DNA of 64,000 nt from contig CAIOTF010000039.1 in the NCBI GenBank assembly GCA_903861125.1, positions 124,001 to 188,000 of the forward strand, read 5' to 3'. The notes beneath the pieces were generated by a model, which was given only the letters and a program-made list of their open reading frames with translations, made no database searches and was not told where the DNA came from. A program made the translations under genes and the position numbers. Positions 1 to 7,738 of the stretch are shown one piece after another (position 1 is the first letter of the stretch; each line of letters opens with the position of its first letter). This DNA comes from an uncultured Ignavibacteriota bacterium (GTDB lineage Bacteria > Bacteroidota > Ignavibacteria > UBA10030 > UBA8401).

Positions 1-20
1 AACCATAAGCAGAGAAAAAA

Positions 21-434
21 ATGGGGCAGCAACAGTTACTACTTATAATTTTGGGCGTCATTATTGTTGGGCTTGCAATTGCTGTCGGCATAACGATGTT
101 TCGTGATAATGCAGTAAGTACTAACCGCGATGCAATTGCCAATGATCTTATGCATTTAGCAGCTAAGGCAAGACATTTCTATAAACGGCCTACTTCCATG
201 GGGGGGGGCGGACATAATTTTACCGGTTTAACTGCTGATGCATCGGGAATGTTGATTTTGGCGACAACCGGTTATTCAGATAATAGCAATGCCACATATA
301 CGATTAAAACTGCCGGGGATGCCACAAGTGTTGAATTTAGGGCGGTTGGTAAAGCAATGCTGGATAATGGTACGTTTCCAACAATTGACTGTTTGGTGAC
401 GCAAAATAATCAATCAATAACAATCATCAACTAA
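21..434 (+). CDS. Type IV pilin-like protein, probable main pilin
   Basis: A 137-residue protein with one N-terminal hydrophobic helix (about residues 6-26), then an amphipathic stretch and a small globular tail. This is pilin architecture and it opens a locus of pilus assembly genes. It starts Met-Gly-Gln-Gln-Gln with no classical leader and no Glu at mature position 5. The start is fixed because an in-frame TAA lies 15 bases upstream; AGAGAAA just before the ATG may serve as ribosome binding site. A glycine-rich turn at residues 61-64 is encoded by a run of nine G. A strong terminator follows directly, so this gene can be transcribed separately and abundantly. That it is the main pilin is inferred from small size, position and terminator; I cannot name a family. 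Confidence 0.7.
   Translation: MGQQQLLLIILGVIIVGLAIAVGITMFRDNAVSTNRDAIANDLMHLAAKARHFYKRPTSMGGGGHNFTGLTADASGMLILATTGYSDNSNATYTIKTAGDATSVEFRAVGKAMLDNGTFPTIDCLVTQNNQSITIIN
200..208 (+). repeat. G9 homopolymer inside the pilin gene
   Basis: Nine consecutive G run from the last base of the Met60 codon through the following Gly codons. Gain or loss of one base would shift the pilin frame at residue 61 of 137. Such tracts can slip during replication, but the run may simply reflect a conserved Gly-rich turn. Confidence 0.6.
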
Positions 435-451
435 GACAATTTCTGATACTC

Positions 452-497
452 ACACAAAAGCAGATGCCAGTAAATGGTATCTGCTTTTGTGTTTTTA
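452..497 (+). terminator. Rho-independent terminator after the first pilin gene
   Basis: A 17-bp stem (452-468 with 476-492, one G-T pair) closes a 7-base loop and is followed by a T run. It lies 18 bases after the pilin stop codon and separates that gene from pilC. Confidence 0.85.
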
Positions 498-521
498 TAT
501 GATTATCTATTGGAGCCTTAG

Positions 522-550
522 TTGATTTTGTGTTGAGTCGATTGTATCTT
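522..550 (+). promoter_or_regulatory. Possible promoter for the pilC-onward operon
   Basis: TTGATT at 522-527 and TATCTT at 545-550 are separated by 17 bases, about 30 bases before the pilC start and just after the pilin terminator. The -10 match is moderate (4 of 6 to the sigma-70 consensus). Confidence 0.35.
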
Positions 551-580
551 TACTGTAATAAAAAGAGAAAGTAATGAACT

Positions 581-1948
581 ATGCCAGAATTTCGTGTGGA
601 TGGTGTATCGCTTAGCGGCAAGCCGGTGCAGGGTGTTATCAATGCCGATTCGATGAAACTTGCCAAGGAACGTGCCAATCAAATGGCGCGAGAACGTAAG
701 TTCAAGATCAGTGGTGTTCATGCCCGCGCAACTTTTTTGTACCGCGTAAAAAAGGGGAAGGATAAACCGATTGACGGCGAACAAAAAGCCTTTACAAAAC
801 AGGAAGTGGTTGACGCACTCACAAAGATGGGCTATACAATCGTGTATGTCCGGAAACAGTTATTCGGCGGAGCAGGAAAAGTTCCCGACATCGAAGTCGT
901 ATCATTTGTGCGGGTAAGTTCCGATTTAATCCGTCAAAAACTTCCCTTCAACGATATGATGGCGATGCTGATCAACGACATCCAGAACAAATCTCTCCGT
1001 GAAGCCATTCGAGATATTAACCAGGATCTGAAACAGGGAAAAGACAGCGAAAAAGCATTTCAGAAACATGAAAAAGAATTAGGAAAATTTGCCGCACATA
1101 TGCTCGGCCTCGCTTCGAAATCCGGAAACATGGGCGAGATCTTTGAAAGCACAGCAAAATTTTTAGAGCGGAATGCGCAGTTTAAGAAGGATCTTAAAAG
1201 CGCGCTTGTGATGCCGGTGGTTACACTGGTGATCCTGTTCGGAGCCGTTGGATATTATGTGGCGTATATTTTTCCGGCAACAGCAAATCTCTTCCAGAAA
1301 TTCAAGATCGAACTTCCTCCGATGACAAAAGCAACGCTGAAACTGAGCGACTTTATTACAAGTAACATCATTTGGATCACACTGATGATTGCGATCCCGG
1401 CAGTTGCGTTTGCACGGTTTGCTACAACCGAACGAGGCAGATTCCTTATCGATAAATACATGTGGAAAGTTCCTGCTATCGGTGACTTGCTGCATAAGAC
1501 CAGTATTGAAATTTTCTGCCGCGTTTTTTATGCACTGTATTCGGGATCGGGCGAGAACATAGAGGTCATTAAAATGGCATCGGAGGCGTGCGGCAATAAA
1601 TATATGGAGCATCAGATCAAAACAATTGCACTGCCTATGATGGTGGAAAAAGGAGCCGGGATCACCGAGTCGTTCGAAGCGACCGGAGTGTTCACCAAAA
1701 CAGCATTATCCCGTTTTCATTCAGGTGCAGAAACAGGAACCGTAAAAAACACGGCGCTGCAGCTTGCGGAATATTATGAAAAAGAAACAAGCTACCGCAT
1801 GCGGAACGCCATTGATATGATACAACTTGTTATCTCCATGATCATTATGGTCGTATTGACCGGATTAACATTAGTTTCTTCTGAAACAGCAACGATAAAG
1901 CCGAAGCCGCCGGGCGGATGGCTGACCTTCTTTGGTTTTTATTTTTAA
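581..1948 (+). CDS. pilC: Type IV pilus inner-membrane platform protein PilC/GspF
   Basis: The 455-residue protein has the PilC/GspF layout: a soluble N-terminal part, then two GspF-type domains with membrane helices near residues 208-232, 263-282 and 412-432. The pattern around residues 170-190 (GLASKSGNMGEIFES) is typical of the first GspF domain, and HSGAETGT is its counterpart in the second. PilC forms the inner-membrane base on which the extension and retraction ATPases act. The first about 95 residues, before the first GspF domain, are longer than in a minimal GspF. pilB follows after 24 bases. The ATG is preceded by GAGAAAG. Confidence 0.93.
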   Translation: MPEFRVDGVSLSGKPVQGVINADSMKLAKERANQMARERKFKISGVHARATFLYRVKKGKDKPIDGEQKAFTKQEVVDALTKMGYTIVYVRKQLFGGAGKVPDIEVVSFVRVSSDLIRQKLPFNDMMAMLINDIQNKSLREAIRDINQDLKQGKDSEKAFQKHEKELGKFAAHMLGLASKSGNMGEIFESTAKFLERNAQFKKDLKSALVMPVVTLVILFGAVGYYVAYIFPATANLFQKFKIELPPMTKATLKLSDFITSNIIWITLMIAIPAVAFARFATTERGRFLIDKYMWKVPAIGDLLHKTSIEIFCRVFYALYSGSGENIEVIKMASEACGNKYMEHQIKTIALPMMVEKGAGITESFEATGVFTKTALSRFHSGAETGTVKNTALQLAEYYEKETSYRMRNAIDMIQLVISMIIMVVLTGLTLVSSETATIKPKPPGGWLTFFGFYF

Positions 1949-1972
1949 TTCCTGCGGAAAAGGAATAGGGCA

Positions 1973-3760
1973 ATGGCAGATATAGATATTACCGATAAGA
2001 TCGGTTATACACTTTTGAAAAAGGGAATCATCGATTACGAAACGCTGGAAAAATCCCTGCGGATCAAGGAATCCGAAGCTGGGAAAAAAGAGCGGCGAAA
2101 TTTAGGCCAGATCCTCGTTTCGGAATTTGCCGCGGATCACGATGCCGTGTTTCGTGAAGTGGCAAATCTGTACGCATTCCGCGAGATCTATATTGCCGAT
2201 GAGAACATTGAAAAGGGACGGATTGATTTCATCAGGAAACTGATCGACGGGCTTCCGGAGGGAAACCGTGAACTTCTGATCCAGACAAAAATGCTGCCGC
2301 TGAAGTTTGATGAGAAACAACCGGATAAACTTATTATCATCTCTGCGGATCCGACCGACAGAGGCATTCCGCTGATCGCAAGGAATTTCAATGTCAAAAA
2401 ATATGAGGTAACATACTGCCGTCAGAAGGATATTCTGAATCTGATCGAACAGATCATACCGCCCCAGAACGAATTCCTAAAACTGCTGGAAGACAATCAC
2501 ATCAGCGTTGAGACAGGGGAAGAAGAGGCGAACGTTGATGAAGATGAACTGAATGCTGAGATCAATAAGAGCGCCCTTGCAAATCTATTTGAAGGCTCTC
2601 TTGTTGAAGCTGTACGAACCGGAGTTTCGGACGTGCATATTGTTGCAGCAGAAGGTAAAAGAACGAATTTTCTATTCCGTGTTGACGGTAATTTAAAGCT
2701 GTGGCATTGCCAGGAAAATACGATGCCGGAAGCAGTGATGGCGGTTGTGAAGGACCGTACGAAAAATGTGGACCGCTTCGAACGTGAAGCATCGCAGGAC
2801 GGTTTTATTCAGCGCATTGTTGATGGTCATCAGCTTAGATTCCGTGTTTCCATTATGCCGATCGTCACAACGGAATTCAAAAACAAGTTTGAGAGCGTGG
2901 TTATCCGTGTACTTGATGACAGGAAAGTTATCACGGACTTGAATAAACTTGGTCTGCAAGGTCCGGCAAAAGGATTTTTTTACAAAGCAATCGCGAAGCC
3001 GCAAGGGATCATTATCCTCACCGGTCCGACCGGTTCCGGAAAATCCACGACACTTATCGCAGCACTTTATCAGGTGATCGACCCGACAGTAAATGTGTTA
3101 ACAATCGAAGAACCTGTTGAATACATTATTAAGGGGGCACGGCAGTTGAAGATTGGTCCGAAGATGACATTCGAGCAATCCATCCGCGGTATTCTCCGTC
3201 ACGATCCCGACATAGTACTGGTTGGTGAAATGCGCGACAAGATTACTGCCGAGACCGCCATTAAACTTGCAAACACGGGTCACTTGGTCTTTTCAACTCT
3301 GCATACGAACGATGCGCCGAGTGCTGTTGCGCGTTTGTATAAGATGGGTATTGAACCGTTTCTTATTGCCTATGCCATCAACATCATCGTTGCACAGCGC
3401 CTTATCCGTACACTCTGTAAGATATGCAAAACACCGATTGATGATAATGAGAAACCGGATCTTCTCAAGTTTGGTTTTACCGAGGAGGATTTTAAGAATC
3501 ACACATTCTATAAAGCTGTCGGTTGTGACAAGTGTGCCGGCGGATATAAAGGCCGGGCAGCTATTCATGAAGCACTCTATTTTACAAAAGCGATTAAAGA
3601 TATCGTTTTGAATGCCGGCGACAAGGTTGACGAGAATGCAATCCGCGAACAGGCTTCAAAAGACGGCATGTGGACCCTGCGCCGCTCGGGTATGGAAAGA
3701 ATGAAGGAAGGCTCCGCTTCACTTGAAGAGGTAATTGCTTCAACTGTTGAAGAAGATTAG
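1973..3760 (+). CDS. pilB: Type IV pilus extension ATPase PilB/GspE
   Basis: A 595-residue secretion ATPase. The N-terminal about 160 residues look like the T2SSE_N/MshEN domain. The C-terminal ATPase has Walker A GPTGSGKSTT near residue 351, an Asp box/Walker B DPDIVLVGEMRD near 415, and the His box FSTLHTND. Two CxxC pairs (CKIC and CDKC, around residues 482-525) form the zinc-binding element typical of PilB/GspE and absent from PilT. It powers pilin addition at the cytoplasmic face of PilC. The zinc motif and separate PilT downstream make the extension role clear. Confidence 0.95.
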   Translation: MADIDITDKIGYTLLKKGIIDYETLEKSLRIKESEAGKKERRNLGQILVSEFAADHDAVFREVANLYAFREIYIADENIEKGRIDFIRKLIDGLPEGNRELLIQTKMLPLKFDEKQPDKLIIISADPTDRGIPLIARNFNVKKYEVTYCRQKDILNLIEQIIPPQNEFLKLLEDNHISVETGEEEANVDEDELNAEINKSALANLFEGSLVEAVRTGVSDVHIVAAEGKRTNFLFRVDGNLKLWHCQENTMPEAVMAVVKDRTKNVDRFEREASQDGFIQRIVDGHQLRFRVSIMPIVTTEFKNKFESVVIRVLDDRKVITDLNKLGLQGPAKGFFYKAIAKPQGIIILTGPTGSGKSTTLIAALYQVIDPTVNVLTIEEPVEYIIKGARQLKIGPKMTFEQSIRGILRHDPDIVLVGEMRDKITAETAIKLANTGHLVFSTLHTNDAPSAVARLYKMGIEPFLIAYAINIIVAQRLIRTLCKICKTPIDDNEKPDLLKFGFTEEDFKNHTFYKAVGCDKCAGGYKGRAAIHEALYFTKAIKDIVLNAGDKVDENAIREQASKDGMWTLRRSGMERMKEGSASLEEVIASTVEED

Positions 3761-3931
3761 GAATTTTGAAGAATCTACATAGTCCTTCCCTTTGATACCC
3801 TTTGAATTTTCTAATAAAGGCATCGTTTATTTCGGTATGAATATTGACTATATTCTATCAAAAGGTGCTGACTGACACATAACTTGAACTGAGAGCATTA
3901 TATATTTAAGTGGCACTAATAGTATAATTTT

Positions 3932-4459
3932 ATGGGCTTAGGTCAAACAATGTTGACGATCATGGCGTTGATATTGATGGGAAGAATGATCCTTTCCGTT
4001 AATACCACTACCCTTGATGTAGGCTTTACAAAAGATATGTCAGAGTATCGCATCACGGCCACATCACTCGGGACATCGATGCTTGAAAAAGCAAGCAATC
4101 TTGCGTTTGACGAAAATAGTGTTGATGCCGAAATTTCTGCAACGAGTGGTTTAACCGCAGCAGCTTCATTGGGCAAAGAGACGGGTGAAACCACTGAATC
4201 AACGTTTGATGATATTGACGATTATAATAATTATGTTTCGATCGATACATTATCTACTTCCGCGACGTATAAATCAAGAGTGACACTGGTGTATGTTTTG
4301 ATTTCAAGTAACGTAATCTCTGTATCAGCATCACAGACATACAGCAAGCGCATGACGGTAGATGTGACAAGTGATTACTTGGTTGATTACTCTGTAAATC
4401 CTCCCAGGCCGGATACATTACGATTTCAACAGATTTTTAGTTATTGGTATTTTCGCTGA
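3932..4459 (+). CDS. Pilin-like protein, possibly PilV-type minor pilin
   Basis: A 175-residue protein starting Met-Gly-Leu-Gly-Gln, with a hydrophobic helix at about residues 6-22 and then a mostly beta-prone tail. The segment TSLGTSMLEKASNLAFDE resembles the region after the helix in PilV/GspI-type minor pilins, where a conserved Leu-Glu pair follows the helix. The start is fixed by an in-frame TAG 12 bases upstream, so the leader can only be Met-Gly. There is no clear ribosome binding site; TATAAT at 3923-3928 sits only 4 bases before the ATG, which could mean a leaderless transcript. It is first of three consecutive pilin-like genes. The PilV assignment is inference. Confidence 0.65.
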   Translation: MGLGQTMLTIMALILMGRMILSVNTTTLDVGFTKDMSEYRITATSLGTSMLEKASNLAFDENSVDAEISATSGLTAAASLGKETGETTESTFDDIDDYNNYVSIDTLSTSATYKSRVTLVYVLISSNVISVSASQTYSKRMTVDVTSDYLVDYSVNPPRPDTLRFQQIFSYWYFR

Positions 4460-4478
4460 AAATATCAAGAGGTAGACG

Positions 4479-5126
4479 ATGGGCTCACAAACAATTTTGG
4501 ATTTAATCGCTTCGAGCATGGTCTTTGGTTCCCTGCTCTTGATGTGTATGCGAATGAATATGTCCGTCGCGACAAATTTGAATGCATACAAAGGAGATCT
4601 TGTTGTTCAGCAGAACCTTGTGGAAATTGTTAAATTATTGGAGTATGATTTCCGGAAGATAGGGTATTGCAAGGATCCTTCAAAGATACCTGATCCAACA
4701 AAAGCAATTCGATACGCTGACTCCATAAGAATAAAATTTTACACAGATCTTGCAACACCGGGTAATCCGTATGGCGACGGGAATATCGATACATTGGATT
4801 ATTATTTAGGATCATTTTCCGGAGGCACTCCAAATCCATTGGATCGATACATTTTTCGCGTCGAAAATAATGCTACACCCGTCGGCGTTGATCTAGGAGT
4901 GACTACATTTAATCTTCAGTATTTCGATGTAAATAAAGCTGTATTAACGTACCCAATTTCCAATTACGGTTCGATTGCAACGATGCAAATTACAATCCAA
5001 TGTCAAAATTTAGCGGCAAACACGGTCTCTCAATATGCCGGCCGTTTTGATTCGCTATCATTAGGATATCAATCTGCATATTGGAGGCAAGTACGTTTAG
5101 TGGCTAGAAATTTAAAGAATCGCTGA
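4479..5126 (+). CDS. Pilin-like protein, possibly PilW-type minor pilin
   Basis: A 215-residue protein beginning Met-Gly-Ser-Gln-Thr with a hydrophobic N-terminal helix (about residues 5-25), followed by VATNLNAYKGD and a beta-rich globular domain. Size and place in the row (second of three) fit a PilW/GspJ-type minor pilin, but sequence motifs alone do not prove that. The ribosome binding site AAGAGG lies 7 bases before the ATG and an in-frame TAG lies 6 bases upstream, fixing the start and so the two-residue leader. It lacks Glu5; an Asp follows at mature position 6. It follows its neighbour by 19 bases and precedes the next pilin-like gene by 22. Confidence 0.62.
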   Translation: MGSQTILDLIASSMVFGSLLLMCMRMNMSVATNLNAYKGDLVVQQNLVEIVKLLEYDFRKIGYCKDPSKIPDPTKAIRYADSIRIKFYTDLATPGNPYGDGNIDTLDYYLGSFSGGTPNPLDRYIFRVENNATPVGVDLGVTTFNLQYFDVNKAVLTYPISNYGSIATMQITIQCQNLAANTVSQYAGRFDSLSLGYQSAYWRQVRLVARNLKNR

Positions 5127-5148
5127 GTGAGAAGGGGGAGATAACACT

Positions 5149-6336
5149 ATGGGACGTGCATCTATCTATATGATCATCGGTTTTTGCTCCATCTTTTTGA
5201 TGGTAGGCAAAAATATGACGGATGTCAGCGTTCAATCGTTGGACAATGCCCTGACATATTATGAAAACTCACAGCGTTACAACATTGCCGGCGCCGGTGC
5301 AAATTTTTCATGCTCAGCAATTTTCCTGGATAAAACCTGGAGGGGCGGATTCAGCAATGTTCCGTTTAATAGCGGCACATTCTCTGTTACCGTAACTGAT
5401 ACGACATTACAGCGTGTGAAGATTGTTTCAACAGGAACTTATCAAGGCAGTTCAAATACTGTTATTGTTCTTCTTCAGCCAAGTTCGTTTTCTAAGTTCG
5501 CCTATTTTTCCGATAACGAACCTTCAACAATATTTTGGCAGAATGGTGATACTGTTTGGGGACCGTACCACAGCAATACGAAATTATATTATAGCGGGAA
5601 TCCTGTCTTTAACGGCAAAGTGACAACAAAGAATGGCAAGAGTGGGACTGGTTCTCCAAAATTCAATGGCGGTTATGACACGGGTGTCAGCATGCCTTTG
5701 CCGACCGATCTTGGGCCAACGAAAGACTCGTCAATATCGCGCGGAAAGTATCTTGCAACCACAGATACAGTATGGGCAACATTCAATGCAGATGGCACTA
5801 TTACCGTGAAAGTCGGTGCTGCTGCGGCTACCACAACTGCGTTAACAACATACGCACCTAACGGAGTCATAGCGTTTGAAGGTGCTGTTCTTCGTGTAAA
5901 GGGAACCGTCAATGGTCAATTGAGTATTGCAAGTATTGCCAATGGTTCCGGACAAGGGGGAAAAGTATTCATTGATGCCGATCTTATTTACAAGACCAAT
6001 CCGCTGACGAATCCTTCATCGACCGATCTGATGGGAATCGTTGCAACAAAAGAGATTTTAGTTGCTAATACAGCAGCAAACAATACCGGTGGTGTTGACA
6101 TACAAGCTGCTCTGTATTCACAGACAAAAGGGTTAGGTGCAGAAAATATTACATCAGGGGGAACGAAAGGTTCAATCAGGCTGCTGGGCGGAACGACACA
6201 AGGCCAGCGTCAAATAGTGATGTCGGGATCCAATGGCTATACAAAAAGCTACAATTATGATACCCGTTTAATGGGTATGTCTCCGCCCGGATTTCCGTTA
6301 ACGGGCGGTTTCGAGATTGTTTCGTGGCTTGAATAA
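5149..6336 (+). CDS. Large pilin-like protein, possibly PilX/GspK-type
   Basis: A 395-residue protein beginning Met-Gly-Arg-Ala-Ser with a hydrophobic segment (about residues 6-20). The next part, YYENSQRYNIAGAGANFSC, resembles PilX/GspK-type proteins, in which an Ala-rich helix stretch follows the membrane segment. The remainder is Gly/Thr/Ser-rich and probably beta-structured, much larger than an ordinary pilin, as expected for a tip or adhesive subunit. A strong ribosome binding site, GGGGGAG, precedes the ATG, and an in-frame TGA 21 bases upstream with no start between fixes the Met-Gly leader. Function at the pilus tip is inferred from size and position. Confidence 0.6.
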   Translation: MGRASIYMIIGFCSIFLMVGKNMTDVSVQSLDNALTYYENSQRYNIAGAGANFSCSAIFLDKTWRGGFSNVPFNSGTFSVTVTDTTLQRVKIVSTGTYQGSSNTVIVLLQPSSFSKFAYFSDNEPSTIFWQNGDTVWGPYHSNTKLYYSGNPVFNGKVTTKNGKSGTGSPKFNGGYDTGVSMPLPTDLGPTKDSSISRGKYLATTDTVWATFNADGTITVKVGAAAATTTALTTYAPNGVIAFEGAVLRVKGTVNGQLSIASIANGSGQGGKVFIDADLIYKTNPLTNPSSTDLMGIVATKEILVANTAANNTGGVDIQAALYSQTKGLGAENITSGGTKGSIRLLGGTTQGQRQIVMSGSNGYTKSYNYDTRLMGMSPPGFPLTGGFEIVSWLE

Positions 6337-6472
6337 ATATGGCTGATTCATTGACATTCACTATGCCTTTCAATATATTCACTCCAATGTTTAATGTAAT
6401 ACTTGAGAATTTTTGGTAAACCTGTTATTCTAATTCAAGAACATTTTTGTTCACAAATCCTTGTCTTTTAGT

Positions 6473-7732
6473 ATGAATGCCGCCCCGACTGCGTCCTTAG
6501 TAATTCCTGCAGATGTTGTACAGAAGGCGCGAGCTATTCTTAATCAGGTAATTGCACAAATTCCTGTTTCAACGCAAGGTCTCGAACGTCAGATTTTTAT
6601 CGGAGATTTTGTTGAAAAGCTTCCGATCGAGAACAAACAGATGCTGAAGAATTTCATTGAATGTCTGCTGCTGCGGATGCAGATGATCAATGCTTCGGAT
6701 ATCGATATTGGCGGGTACGGCGGACATGGAAAAGTGTGGTACAGAATTTTTGGATCAAAAAAACCTGATCCGACTTTGGACGTTCTTACTGCGGATGATA
6801 CGAATGTTCTGATACAATCTTTGATATCATCGCGGCAGCGGCAATATCTGTACGAAATGAAAAATCTTGATTTTTCATTCATGATCATCGACGGTGATGC
6901 GATGCACCGGTACCGCGCCGATGCATATATGGATCTCGATCAGCTGGCGATGAATATGCGTGCGATCAATGCTGTGGTGAGGCCGTACAAAAGTTTGGAA
7001 CTTCATCCGAACGTTACAAAAATTGTCAGTTTGGCGCATACAAAAGAAGGATTGATTTTAATAACCGGTATAACCGGATCAGGAAAAAGTACAACGCTTG
7101 ATGCGATGATCGATCTCAACAATCATACCGTTGATGGTCACATTTGCATCGTTGCTTCCCCGGTAGAATACGTTCATAAATCCGACAGATGCATTGTCAG
7201 GCATCGTGAAGTAGGAAGAGATGTTCTTTCGTTTAAAGAAGGAGCAATTCAGGCGTTACGGCAGGATCCGGATATTATAATGATTGGTGAGATGCGAGAT
7301 CCGGAAACAATTATGACCGGTCTAGAAATTACCGACAGTGGTCATAAAGTATTTTCAACACTGCATACCGCATCGGCTGTGGAAAGTATCGACAGGATTA
7401 TAGGTGAAGTTCCTCATATTGAGCAAGATCGTGTACGGATGAGGTTCGCTGATGTCTGTAAGATGGTGCTATCTCAAAAATTAATTCCATCGTTAGACGG
7501 GAAGCGCGTTGCAGCCAGGGAAATTATGATCATGAATCCTTCGGTGCGTGCGGCGATCAAGAACGGAAATACCAGTGAAATCTACCAGATGATACAGGAA
7601 TCCGGCGAGATTGGTATGCAGACAATGGAACAGGATCTGAAAAAGCTGTATCAAATGAAAAAGATCTCTCTGGAAAACGCTATGAATTACGCAAACAATA
7701 AGAAACGGATGCAACAAATCATCAACACGTAA
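6473..7732 (+). CDS. pilT: Type IV pilus retraction ATPase PilT
   Basis: A 419-residue secretion ATPase with Walker A GITGSGKSTT near residue 199, Asp box/Walker B DPDIIMIGEMRDPETI near 265, and STLHTASA followed by ESIDRIIGEVP, the pattern of PilT rather than PilB. It has no zinc CxxC pairs. PilT drives depolymerisation of the pilus and hence retraction. It is about 60-75 residues longer than common PilT proteins, the excess at the N-terminus. I chose ATG 6473; an in-frame TTG at 6461 would add four residues, and neither has a clear ribosome binding site. Its presence argues for a retractable pilus rather than a type II secretion system. Confidence 0.9.
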   Translation: MNAAPTASLVIPADVVQKARAILNQVIAQIPVSTQGLERQIFIGDFVEKLPIENKQMLKNFIECLLLRMQMINASDIDIGGYGGHGKVWYRIFGSKKPDPTLDVLTADDTNVLIQSLISSRQRQYLYEMKNLDFSFMIIDGDAMHRYRADAYMDLDQLAMNMRAINAVVRPYKSLELHPNVTKIVSLAHTKEGLILITGITGSGKSTTLDAMIDLNNHTVDGHICIVASPVEYVHKSDRCIVRHREVGRDVLSFKEGAIQALRQDPDIIMIGEMRDPETIMTGLEITDSGHKVFSTLHTASAVESIDRIIGEVPHIEQDRVRMRFADVCKMVLSQKLIPSLDGKRVAAREIMIMNPSVRAAIKNGNTSEIYQMIQESGEIGMQTMEQDLKKLYQMKKISLENAMNYANNKKRMQQIINT

Positions 7733-7738
7733 AAAATC

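Noticed and set aside
6461..6472. TTG start for pilT
   Set aside because: It would add only four residues and has no better ribosome binding site than ATG 6473; ATG preferred.
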